DNA from: Prochlorococcus marinus XMU1404
Lineage (GTDB): Bacteria > Cyanobacteriota > Cyanobacteriia > PCC-6307 > Cyanobiaceae
DNA: 64,000 nt
Reading direction: 5' to 3'
NCBI RefSeq assembly: GCF_017696175.1
Contig: NZ_JAAORE010000002.1
Coordinates: 62,001-126,000 of the forward strand
In this document: one piece after another, positions 1-5,966 of the stretch
How positions within the stretch are numbered: position 1 is the first letter of the stretch
Layout: each line of letters starts with the position of its first letter
Made by a program: the position numbers and the translations under genes
Notes under the pieces: generated by a model
What the model saw: only the letters and a program-made list of their open reading frames with translations
Databases searched by the model: none
What the model was told of the DNA's origin: nothing

Positions 1-1
1 A

Positions 2-592
2 GATTATGTAATTGCAACGTGTAGGAAAGCTTCAAAAGAACTTAGAGATTTAGGCGTGAGAATTGAAGAGAATATAGAAATTTCTTCTGATGAGTCGATC
101 ACAAATTTGTGTAAAAAATTATCTGGAGTTAATTTAGATTGCTTAATTCATAATGCAGGAATTTATGAATTTAATTCTTTCGAAAACTTTGATAAAAAAA
201 GTATTTTGCGTCAATTTGAAGTCAATGCATTGAGCCCAATATTTATCACTCATTCACTTAAACATCTTTTAAAAAGATCTTCTAAAGTTGCTTTTATCAC
301 AAGTAGAATGGGCTCTATTGAAGATAATAAATCTGGAAGTTCTTATGGTTACAGGATGTCTAAAGTCTCCTTATCCATGGCAGCAAAATCACTTTCTATA
401 GATTTATCAAAAGAAGATATTTATGTAGCTATTTTGCATCCTGGGTTAGTGAGTACAAGAATGACTGGCTTTACAAGAAATGGAATTAGTCCTGAAGAAT
501 CAGCAAATGGCATTTTAAAACGTATAGATTCTTTAAATAAAAAAAACTCAGGTACGTTTTGGCATGTCAACGGAGAAGTTTTGCCTTGGTAA
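2..592 (+). CDS. Short-chain dehydrogenase/reductase (SDR), 5' end cut by the window
   Basis: The reading frame is open from base 2, so the gene begins before the window; a GTG at 56 is internal. The visible part has the SDR 'NAG' motif (HNAGIY, encoded near 151) and the catalytic YxxxK (YRMSK, near 349-363) after a conserved serine-rich segment. The N-terminal cofactor-binding TGxxxGxG glycine motif must lie outside the window. The family consists of NAD(P)H-dependent oxidoreductases with a Rossmann fold; the substrate cannot be told from the sequence. It is cytosolic, with no signal or membrane segment. A weak hairpin overlaps the stop codon. Confidence 0.88.
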   Translation, partial: DYVIATCRKASKELRDLGVRIEENIEISSDESITNLCKKLSGVNLDCLIHNAGIYEFNSFENFDKKSILRQFEVNALSPIFITHSLKHLLKRSSKVAFITSRMGSIEDNKSGSSYGYRMSKVSLSMAAKSLSIDLSKEDIYVAILHPGLVSTRMTGFTRNGISPEESANGILKRIDSLNKKNSGTFWHVNGEVLPW

Positions 593-610
593 TATCTTTA
601 CCTTTGTATT
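588..610 (+). terminator. Weak hairpin after the SDR gene
   Basis: GGTAA (588-592) can pair with TTACC (598-602) around a 5-base loop, followed by TTTGTATT. It overlaps the stop codon of the SDR gene. The stem is short and the T-run broken, so termination may be partial. Confidence 0.3.
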
Positions 611-724
611 GAAGAGATTTATATCGTTAATTTGTTAAAAAACTTTTAAATTTTTGACGATTTTCTTTTCTTGTTTAATTCTTTAAGTTATCTTTAAAAA
701 AACATTAGTAAAGGAGGTGATTCA

Positions 725-847
725 TTGTCGTATCTACCGAAAAATGCGGTTATTAAAGGGACCGTGAATTCAGTATCTTCATCACATTCATCGGTCTCTT
801 TTTCTTTTATTAAGAAAAAAGGTTTTATCATCAATAGATTTATATAA
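725..847 (+). CDS. Possible 40-codon ORF or leader peptide with an exceptionally strong ribosome binding site
   Basis: A TTG codon at 725 opens a 40-codon frame beginning M-S-Y-L-P-K-N-A-V. It is preceded at an ideal 7-base spacing by AAAGGAGGTGA (710-720), a near-perfect complement of the bacterial 16S rRNA 3' end. Such strong SD sequences are not typical of this window. A terminator-like hairpin (757-808) lies inside the frame, so only about 10-25 codons may be made on a terminated transcript. I do not recognise the peptide. It may instead be an untranslated small RNA. Confidence 0.35.
   Translation: MSYLPKNAVIKGTVNSVSSSHSSVSFSFIKKKGFIINRFI
757..808 (+). terminator. Rho-independent terminator or attenuator inside the strong-SD leader
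   Basis: AGGGACCG (757-764) pairs with CGGTCTCT (792-799) with one G-U. The stem extends inward with TGAAT (765-769) and ATTCA (786-790) across a single bulged T, giving about 13 pairs and a 16-base loop. TTTTCTTTT follows at 800-808. The geometry fits an intrinsic terminator for a short transcript beginning upstream of 710. Confidence 0.6.
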
Positions 848-864
848 ATCAATCACTTAATAAT

Positions 865-902
865 AAAAAGCTCTGCATCTTAGATAGTTGCAGAGCTTTT
901 TT
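865..902. terminator. Strong bidirectional intrinsic terminator
   Basis: A perfect 13-bp stem: AAAAAGCTCTGCA at 865-877 with TGCAGAGCTTTTT at 889-901, and an 11-base loop. A-tract and T-tract flanks make it usable on both strands. On the minus strand it lies just past the mini-gene operon ending at 934. Confidence 0.85.
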
Positions 903-933
903 AATGAATTTGAATAGTCTTTCAAGATGCACT

Positions 934-1035
934 CTATCTTTTTTGGCCGAAATAAATTAAGGCTAAAAATGATAATGTGCTTACCAAAGCAATTAAATAC
1001 CACCCAGTTGATGAGTTACTAGTTACTTCTGTCAT
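934..1035 (-). CDS. 33-residue single-pass membrane protein (last gene of a mini-protein operon)
   Basis: An ATG at 1035 starts a 33-residue frame: a polar Thr/Ser-rich N-terminus, one hydrophobic segment (about residues 12-29) and a short basic end, GQKR. The start overlaps the stop of the preceding mini-gene by 4 bases (ATGA), which points to translational coupling and supports its reality. A strong terminator follows at 865-902. Size and topology resemble the small subunits of thylakoid complexes, but I cannot match it to a named one. Confidence 0.55.
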   Translation of the reverse strand: MTEVTSNSSTGWYLIALVSTLSFLALIYFGQKR

Positions 1036-1127
1036 TTATTTTGATTTTTGTCTGAGGAATTGATTATTTGAGAGAAAATTACAATTGATATCATTAAAAA
1101 AACTAAAAGGATGTAAGTTACATTCAT
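1032..1127 (-). CDS. 31-residue single-pass membrane protein
   Basis: An ATG at 1127 directly abuts the TAA of the upstream 84-residue gene (TAAATG), and the TGA overlaps the next start by 4 bases. The protein has one hydrophobic stretch (about residues 4-22) followed by a polar tail, SSDKNQNK. The overlaps on both sides are the main evidence. No known family recognised. Confidence 0.55.
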   Translation of the reverse strand: MNVTYILLVFLMISIVIFSQIINSSDKNQNK

Positions 1128-1382
1128 TTATAAAAAAATGCTAATTATCAAAAAGATTATTCCTAGAACTACCGTAACAATTGCTCCATCAACTAATAAG
1201 TCTTTCCATGTATAACTTTTAAGCATCCTTGTTTTATCTTCCTCGCTCATAAGGTTCTTCAACCACGTCCAATCTAAAAGCTGTGTCAATGCAACACCAA
1301 AAATTAAATGACCAATCAAAATACCAATTAGATCAATTCTAGAAATATCTTTGGTTAAGCTCGTAATAATAAAAAATTCCAC
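1128..1382 (-). CDS. Small two-pass membrane protein, unknown function
   Basis: 84 residues from a GTG at 1382. The two hydrophobic segments are about residues 17-37 and 64-84, joined by a charged loop containing the stretch LMSEEDKTRMLKSYTWKDLL. The start overlaps the stop of the upstream gene by one base (TAGTG) and the stop abuts the next start. This suggests one four-gene transcript. No family recognised. Confidence 0.7.
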   Translation of the reverse strand: MEFFIITSLTKDISRIDLIGILIGHLIFGVALTQLLDWTWLKNLMSEEDKTRMLKSYTWKDLLVDGAIVTVVLGIIFLIISIFL

Positions 1383-1609
1383 TAGTTTTTGTTTTTATTA
1401 GATAAGGCTCCACCTTCTTTTTTATATTTTTCCCAAGCTTCACTTATTTTTGCTTTAGAGAAATTTTGTTTCCCCTCAGAGAATTTATTTTTAAAGTTAT
1501 TAAAACTATTTGAAAGCTCTTTCTTTGTTGGTTCATCAAGAAAGTTTGATGTCAATTTCCATAAATACCAGCTACTAGCTAGAAGAAGAATTAATCCGAG
1601 TAATTGCAT
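1382..1609 (-). CDS. Small N-terminally anchored protein, unknown function
   Basis: 75 residues. An N-terminal hydrophobic segment (about 2-18, LLGLILLLASSWYLW) is followed by a Lys/Glu/Asn-rich helical tail, giving an anchor plus soluble domain. It is the first gene of the overlapping run of four small membrane proteins ending at 934. No family recognised. A frame on the opposite strand over the same bases looks like a shadow. Confidence 0.65.
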   Translation of the reverse strand: MQLLGLILLLASSWYLWKLTSNFLDEPTKKELSNSFNNFKNKFSEGKQNFSKAKISEAWEKYKKEGGALSNKNKN

Positions 1610-1699
1610 ATTTGTTTTTTACCATGCTACAACCTTTTAAATGCTTTCGATAAATTAATTTATCTAATACCTGTATAATTATTTTTCTTTAAATCTAAA

Positions 1700-1855
1700 T
1701 TAAAACTTTAACCAGTGAAAAAAAATCCTATCTAGCAACCAAATAGTTAATCCCCCTTCTAAAAAAGCTAGCCAGTACATCCCATAATCTGAAAACCCCA
1801 TTTGTTCTTTTACTGTTTTAATCAATTTTTTGTGAGCTTGAATTAGATCTTTCAT
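1700..1855 (-). CDS. 51-residue small membrane-associated protein
   Basis: An ATG at 1855 starts a frame of 51 residues: a basic amphipathic N-terminus (KDLIQAHKKLIKTVKEQ), then FSDYGMYWLAFLEGG and a hydrophobic aromatic C-terminus (LTIWLLDRIFFHWLKF). One membrane-associated segment is likely. It lies alone between the mini-operon and the DnaJ-type zinc-finger gene, on the same strand. Found by reading the minus strand; no family recognised. Confidence 0.6.
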   Translation of the reverse strand: MKDLIQAHKKLIKTVKEQMGFSDYGMYWLAFLEGGLTIWLLDRIFFHWLKF

Positions 1856-1872
1856 TAATAATTAAATTTGTT

Positions 1873-2124
1873 TTAAACCTGCTGAATTTCTTTAATTAAA
1901 AAACCCTTCCCATAGCATGATAGACATGTTTTAGTCTCATCTAATGAAATTCTTAGAAAACCTGCTCCATTACATCTAAAACAATTTACTTTAGTATTTG
2001 AATAGAGTTTTGACTTGACTTTAGCAGCACGATTTAAGTAAGAAACTGTTTCTTTACGTCCATTTGCTTTAGCAGCTTTGTTTAAGAGCTTTGTGTAGTT
2101 GACTTTAAGTTCTTGAGTATTCAT
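1873..2124 (-). CDS. Small DnaJ-type zinc-finger protein
   Basis: 83 residues. The C-terminal half has two CxxCxGxG repeats (CFRCNGAGF and CLSCYGKGF), about 18 residues apart, as in the DnaJ cysteine-rich domain, which normally has four. The N-terminal half is a Lys-rich helical region. It has no J-domain HPD motif. Such short proteins in cyanobacteria are often proposed to act as disulfide or zinc-binding chaperone factors (for example BSD2-like); that role here is inference. Confidence 0.75.
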   Translation of the reverse strand: MNTQELKVNYTKLLNKAAKANGRKETVSYLNRAAKVKSKLYSNTKVNCFRCNGAGFLRISLDETKTCLSCYGKGFLIKEIQQV

Positions 2125-2421
2125 CTTTTAACCGGGACTAGTTTTCAAATATAGGTAATAGGTGTGAATAAATAATTAATATAAGCCCTATTAATTTACC
2201 GTTTATATTTCTTATCAGATCTCAGATTGAGACTTAACTAATATAACTGAAATTTTTTTTTAATGTTTATTGTAGGACTACTATTTTTTATTTTTAATAG
2301 AAAATTTATATTTGATAAAGTAATTTTAAATATTTAAAAACAAATTATTTGTTGCATTTAGCAGAACAAAATTTTAATTTAAGAAGTTTCTTCAAAATTA
2401 TAATTTAGTAAATCTTAGAGA

Positions 2422-2547
2422 TTATCCAGCCTTTTTTAGGTTTTTAACTAAAAAATCATTTTCGTTTGTAAGTACATCAAACTTTGATTTCTTAAGTTTT
2501 TCTTTGATTTCAGTAGTCGAATTTTTTTTTAATTTATTGGGATGCAT
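2422..2547 (-). CDS. Small basic 41-residue ORF, uncertain
   Basis: An ATG at 2547 opens 41 residues, highly charged and Lys-rich (starts MHPNKLKKNSTTEIKEKLKK, ends NLKKAG), with no hydrophobic segment. It could be a short helical cytosolic peptide. The support is only an uninterrupted frame in otherwise stop-rich DNA; no family recognised. Confidence 0.4.
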   Translation of the reverse strand: MHPNKLKKNSTTEIKEKLKKSKFDVLTNENDFLVKNLKKAG

Positions 2548-3063
2548 AAGTTTAAAAATCAATTTTTAAAAAATGACATCTTGAATCCTAATGATCATCA
2601 AAACAAAATGTGGATATATTTTTTTTAAAATAGAAAATATTTTATTTTGCACATAGAAGATTTAATTTAATCAACATATTGTGGAAAACCCTGTTGAAAA
2701 ACACTAAAAAAGTGGATAACTCTCGGGGAGCATGTTCAAAACAAGCTTTTCTGGAATAATTCCTAAGTATTAATACTTCATCAAGAAAAGTTTAAATATA
2801 GTTTAAAAGGCATCAAAATCTATTGTTATAACTGTGGGATCATTACTTTTATATTTATAAAAAGGATCTTTTCTTGAAACTAGTGTTGAAAAAAAAAATT
2901 AATTATTTTTTTTGAATGATGTATCAAATTGACAAATAAAGTTAAGAAAAATAAAAGTAAACTTGAATTTTTGAAAATTTATCTCATCTGTTTAAATTAA
3001 GTCTTGATTCGGTTTTCTCTATGGCAACATTTCCCAAATGTAAGATTAATCAAATACGTTTAA
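2548..3063. other. Gene-poor spacer of about 515 bases with DnaA-box-like sequences
   Basis: No frame longer than about 20 codons convinced me here. At 2680-2719 there are three DnaA-box-like 9-mers on the minus strand: TTTTCCACA (2680-2688), TTTTCAACA (2692-2700) and TTATCCACT (2711-2719). They are followed by the locally GC-rich CTCGGGGAG. The rest is A+T-rich. It may contain the promoter of the downstream small gene, but no clear -35/-10 pair stood out. Confidence 0.5.
2680..2719 (-). promoter_or_regulatory. Cluster of three DnaA-box-like sites
   Basis: TGTGGAAAA at 2680-2688 is the exact complement of TTTTCCACA, the box reported for Synechococcus. TGTTGAAAA at 2692-2700 differs at one base. 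AGTGGATAA at 2711-2719 reads TTATCCACT, one base from the E. coli consensus. All have the same orientation with starts 12 and 19 bases apart. No dnaA or dnaN is present here, so this is not shown to be the origin; a titration or regulatory site is possible. Confidence 0.4.
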
Positions 3064-3081
3064 ATGAGTTGGATATTTATA

Positions 3082-3318
3082 ATGGAAAAAGAAAAAAAGG
3101 ATTCAAAAAAATGTTCTGGCAAGAAAAACATTATGTTTGCCTATGGTTTTATACAACTTGGTTCTAGTTTCGTATCTGCAATAGCTTTAGCTGCGATCGC
3201 TTTTGGATTCTGTTCAGTAAAAAAAGAGTCTAAACTTTTCAATAAATGTGTTGCCGAAATTATTGAAGATGGTGGTACGAATTCCGAGGCAGTAAGATAT
3301 TGCAATGGAGGCAATTAA
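3082..3318 (+). CDS. Small membrane protein with C-terminal C...C-x-G-G tail
   Basis: 78 residues from the ATG at 3082; an ATG at 3064 would add six. A Lys/Cys-rich N-terminus precedes a hydrophobic segment (FAYGFIQLGSSFVSAIALAA onward), then a soluble tail with KLFNKC and ending RYCNGGN. The spaced cysteines followed by GG recur at the end of the unrelated-length protein encoded at 23059-23487. I believe similar proteins occur widely in picocyanobacteria, but the function is unknown. Confidence 0.65.
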   Translation: MEKEKKDSKKCSGKKNIMFAYGFIQLGSSFVSAIALAAIAFGFCSVKKESKLFNKCVAEIIEDGGTNSEAVRYCNGGN

Positions 3319-3339
3319 AATCCCTCACAGAACTATTAA

Positions 3340-3582
3340 ATGGATTCAGCAAGTGATTTGATTTTTGACTCTTTAAAAAAGGAGCCAATTGGAGAAACTG
3401 ATCACTTTATTTGGTTCATAACAGATATTGGTATTGCTGCCCTATTTAAAAGAGAGCAAAACTATGAAATATATAGTTCAAATGTCGAAATTGAGGCTAA
3501 TAAAATAGGTTTGGATATAACTAAAGAAGAAAAAGAATATCTCAAAATAAAAGAGAAACAAATTTTCTTGTTTTATTCATAA
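3340..3582 (+). CDS. Hypothetical protein, 80 residues
   Basis: A compact acidic soluble protein starting MDSASDLIFDSLKKEPIGE, with a central aromatic stretch (HFIWFITDIGIAALF) and a charged helical C-terminus (TKEEKEYLKIKEKQ). It begins 21 bases after the preceding gene on the same strand, so the two may be cotranscribed. No family recognised. Confidence 0.6.
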   Translation: MDSASDLIFDSLKKEPIGETDHFIWFITDIGIAALFKREQNYEIYSSNVEIEANKIGLDITKEEKEYLKIKEKQIFLFYS

Positions 3583-3599
3583 TTTTAGATATTTTTGAT

Positions 3600-3791
3600 T
3601 TAGTAAGAGGGCTCAAGGTTAAATGATTGCTCTTTAATATTCTCGCTAAGTAATTCGTATGTCAGCTCTTTATTTAGGGCATTTATATAGGATGTATAAA
3701 GTTTTCCCCAAACAAATTCAAATTCATCTTTACTTAAATTCTTGAAAAGAATTTCTCCTTTGAAGTAAATGTGATAAGAATCATTCATCAT
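3600..3791 (-). CDS. Hypothetical protein, 63 residues
   Basis: A soluble frame starting MMNDSYHIYFKGEILFKNLS, followed by an acidic helix (KDEFEFVWGKLYTSYINAL). The pattern 'Y-h-Y-F-K-G-E-h-L-F-K-N-L-S-x-D-E-F' reads like a small globular domain: two strands, then helices. It converges with the gene at 3340-3582. No family recognised. Confidence 0.55.
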   Translation of the reverse strand: MMNDSYHIYFKGEILFKNLSKDEFEFVWGKLYTSYINALNKELTYELLSENIKEQSFNLEPSY

Positions 3792-3885
3792 GGAAAATAA
3801 ATCTTATCCTTTTTAACGCAGTGAAATATGTATGTAGTATTGTCTGCTACTAAAAAGGAATTTATAAATGTAATTAGAAATACTC

Positions 3886-4197
3886 TTAGACTATTCGTGT
3901 ATTCATTTTTTGTTTTTTGAATAATCCTACTGTCTCATCAAGATCCATGCACGGCTGAATACTGATATCCATTAATCTCCTCCATGGATGCCATTGTTTC
4001 CAAATTGTCTCAAGTGAATCTGCACTAACTACAGAATGTCCAATCCCATTTTGAACCATAAAAATCCAAGAATGAACCTCATAGTTTTCGGGTCTGTTTT
4101 GGGGACCACCTGATTCGTACCAATTAATCAGCATCTCTGCCCCTTCTTCTTGATCCTCGCCATCAGTAAATTCGTAGGAAATCAAATACCTTTGCAT
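3886..4197 (-). CDS. DUF3303-like protein
   Basis: 103 residues. The order of features is a strand MQRYLISYEF, a central EVHSWIFMVQNGIGHSVVSA with alternating hydrophobics, then WKQWHPWRRLMDISIQPCMD, where a tryptophan-rich helix leads into a final strand. This alpha/beta-barrel-dimer-like layout is what I associate with DUF3303 proteins of cyanobacteria. No catalytic residues are known for that family. The family call is tentative. Confidence 0.6.
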   Translation of the reverse strand: MQRYLISYEFTDGEDQEEGAEMLINWYESGGPQNRPENYEVHSWIFMVQNGIGHSVVSADSLETIWKQWHPWRRLMDISIQPCMDLDETVGLFKKQKMNTRIV

Positions 4198-4480
4198 ATA
4201 GATTATTATTAAAATCTCTAAACTATATTAACTCTAGATTTAGATATTGCTTTCAAATTTAATAAATGCTATGAAGTTTATATAAGTGATTTTTTTAAAT
4301 GATTGAAAGATTTGGGAAAATTAAAAAGAATATTTTGACTAATTTATCTTTTATAAATAAGATAATTTTTAAATATTTTCAAAACCATGATCTTTTTGTA
4401 TAGCTCCTGTTGAGAGAAAACATTTGATGCTTTTTAAAGTCCAATAAATTAGTTACTATATTTATGTTTAAGTGACTTCA

Positions 4481-4864
4481 ATGAAAAGTAAAAAGAATAA
4501 TAGTGATCCAATTGATAACTTAGAGTACGAGAAAGTTCTAGAGGAAGAAATAATTAATTCATACGAAAGTAAATTTCAAGAAGTTACTAAACAAAGTAGT
4601 AAAAAGACTAAATTTTACAAGCTTAAAAGAACTCCATTGGAGATTGTAAATAGGACATTTTTCTTTTTCTTTATTGGAAGTTTTCTTTTCTCTTTGTTTT
4701 TAGCTTATTCAGAAAGTAAGTTGTGGTTCATACTTTATGTAATAAGTACATTGTCTTGTGTTTTATATACTCCCAATAGAAAAGCACTGAAAGAATTAAT
4801 AGCAGCCTGGCCAAATATAGAAGATCTTATCAAAGGGAGGAGTTTGTGGAGAAAAGATAAGTAA
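4481..4864 (+). CDS. Membrane protein of unknown function (two membrane segments)
   Basis: 127 residues from the ATG at 4481; a GTG at 4472 would add three. An acidic/basic soluble N-terminal half (EKVLEEEIINSYESKFQEV) is followed by a hairpin of two hydrophobic segments (FFFFFIGSFLFSLFLAY and WFILYVISTLSCVLY) and a C-terminal helix with RKALKELIAAWPNIEDL. This resembles other picocyanobacterial thylakoid or plasma-membrane unknowns. No named family recognised. Two short frames follow directly. Confidence 0.65.
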   Translation: MKSKKNNSDPIDNLEYEKVLEEEIINSYESKFQEVTKQSSKKTKFYKLKRTPLEIVNRTFFFFFIGSFLFSLFLAYSESKLWFILYVISTLSCVLYTPNRKALKELIAAWPNIEDLIKGRSLWRKDK

Positions 4865-4871
4865 ATAGATT

Positions 4872-4964
4872 GTGAAACCGTTAAATGTATTTAAAAAGTG
4901 GTTATTAAATATTCTTGTTCCATGCATTGAGGGCACAAACAAGAAAAAAGAGGATAAAAAATGA
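4872..4964 (+). CDS. Possible 30-residue ORF coupled to the next mini-gene
   Basis: A GTG at 4872 opens 30 residues (starts MKPLNVFKKWLLNILVP, ends in a Lys/Glu tail). Its TGA overlaps the ATG of the next frame by 4 bases (ATGA), the usual sign of translational coupling. It starts 8 bases after the preceding stop. The shortness keeps confidence low. Confidence 0.4.
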   Translation: MKPLNVFKKWLLNILVPCIEGTNKKKEDKK

Positions 4965-5098
4965 GTTTATTAAAGGTTGGAATTATTGTTGAAATTTTTT
5001 TGTTCGTAGGAGTTTTTTTATGGGTTAGGAAACTAACTAGTAAAAATGGTAGACAACCATCTCTATCAAAAAAAATAATTAAAAATCTTAAATTTTAG
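4961..5098 (+). CDS. 45-residue single-pass membrane protein
   Basis: An ATG at 4961 starts 45 residues with an N-terminal hydrophobic segment (about residues 3-22, LLKVGIIVEIFLFVGVFLW) and a basic tail (RKLTSKNGRQPSLSKK). The positive tail suggests N-out/C-in topology. The start overlaps the upstream 30-residue frame by 4 bases. No family recognised. Confidence 0.5.
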   Translation: MSLLKVGIIVEIFLFVGVFLWVRKLTSKNGRQPSLSKKIIKNLKF

Positions 5099-5219
5099 AG
5101 TTTTGATCACAAAATAAGGAATCTTTATAAATAGATCTAATTTATGGGAAAATTCTTTACTTTTTTCTCTCACTTTGGATGTGAAATCGGTTAGAACATC
5201 CATATCGTTTTAAAAAAAT

Positions 5220-5573
5220 ATGGTTTCCTCCATCCAAGGTCTTGCTCCTATAACTAATCCATTAAACAGTGTTCTAATAGAAAAGAAACTAATCAATGTT
5301 GATCAGAAGTTTATTCAACTTGTTTCTCTGGCAGAAGGGTTACCTCGTACAGAAGTTGTTGAAAGTGGAAGGAATTATTGGAGAGGTGTTTGTAGAAGTT
5401 TGATTTTTAGATTTCCAGATGACCTCGAAATTTTGAAGCTTGATGTAAGAAGTTATGTAGATAGATCAAAAGGAATTATTCAGATAAGATCTGCAGCAAG
5501 ATTAGGGCAATCAGATTTAGGTGTAAATCTTAGAAGAGTGGAATATTTATTTAATCAATTAGAGAAATTTTAA
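5220..5573 (+). CDS. DUF1499 family protein
   Basis: 117 residues. The conserved C-terminal part of DUF1499 is visible: FRFPDDLEILKLD, then GIIQIRSAARLGQSDLGVNLRR, ending in the RVEYLFNQL helix. The family is widespread in cyanobacteria and proteobacteria and has no established biochemical role. There is no signal peptide, so it is probably cytosolic or peripheral. The ATG at 5220 is the first start in frame. Confidence 0.82.
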   Translation: MVSSIQGLAPITNPLNSVLIEKKLINVDQKFIQLVSLAEGLPRTEVVESGRNYWRGVCRSLIFRFPDDLEILKLDVRSYVDRSKGIIQIRSAARLGQSDLGVNLRRVEYLFNQLEKF

Positions 5574-5650
5574 TTAATCTATTTTTTATAAATTTAAACT
5601 TCTTTTTACTGAATAGGTGTGCTTTAATTCATAAGAATATTTGAAATGCC

Positions 5651-5782
5651 ATGGTAAAGATAATCTTAGTTGGAATTATTGTCGCGCTTGTATATTCTCA
5701 ACCAGACCTTCGTCTTACCGTCGCTGATTGGTTAAAAGCAGCTTCTGATTTTCTAATTGAATCGGTACAAGTAAAACCTTGA
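5651..5782 (+). CDS. 43-residue small protein with an N-terminal hydrophobic segment
   Basis: An ATG at 5651 starts MVKIILVGIIVALVYSQPDL, a hydrophobic N-terminal segment that could be an anchor or uncleaved signal. An amphipathic part follows (TVADWLKAASDFLIESVQVKP). It is preceded by a short gap after the DUF1499 gene on the same strand. No family recognised. Confidence 0.55.
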   Translation: MVKIILVGIIVALVYSQPDLRLTVADWLKAASDFLIESVQVKP

Positions 5783-5802
5783 ATATACTTCTAAATTGAT
5801 AA

Positions 5803-5889
5803 CTAAATAAGACCTGAGACAGTAATCATTTGTTTAATGCATAGAGCTACGAAAATAAATATTATTATCCTGCTTAATATGTATTTCAC
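5803..5889 (-). CDS. Possible 28-residue membrane peptide
   Basis: A GTG at 5889 opens 28 residues, MKYILSRIIIFIFVALCIKQ and a short tail MITVSGLI, nearly all of it one hydrophobic helix with an N-terminal basic residue. The clean membrane-segment composition is the only support, so it may be chance in AT-rich DNA. Confidence 0.33.
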   Translation of the reverse strand: MKYILSRIIIFIFVALCIKQMITVSGLI

Positions 5890-5966
5890 TTAAACAAATA
5901 AATAGTTTTAGGAACATAATAGAAAATTTTTTTGAAATTTTTGAATAGTTAACGATAATAAGGGAT

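Noticed and set aside
1389-1640. An 83-codon plus-strand frame at the small membrane operon
   Set aside because: Antisense to the 75-codon gene, which has clear anchor-plus-helix structure and coupled junctions.
2680-2719. Replication origin
   Set aside because: The DnaA-like boxes are few and no dnaA, dnaN or skew evidence is available in the window, so I list them only as a candidate site.
3828-3920. Short plus-strand frame with a hydrophobic end
   Set aside because: It runs into the antisense of the DUF3303-like gene and has no supporting signal.
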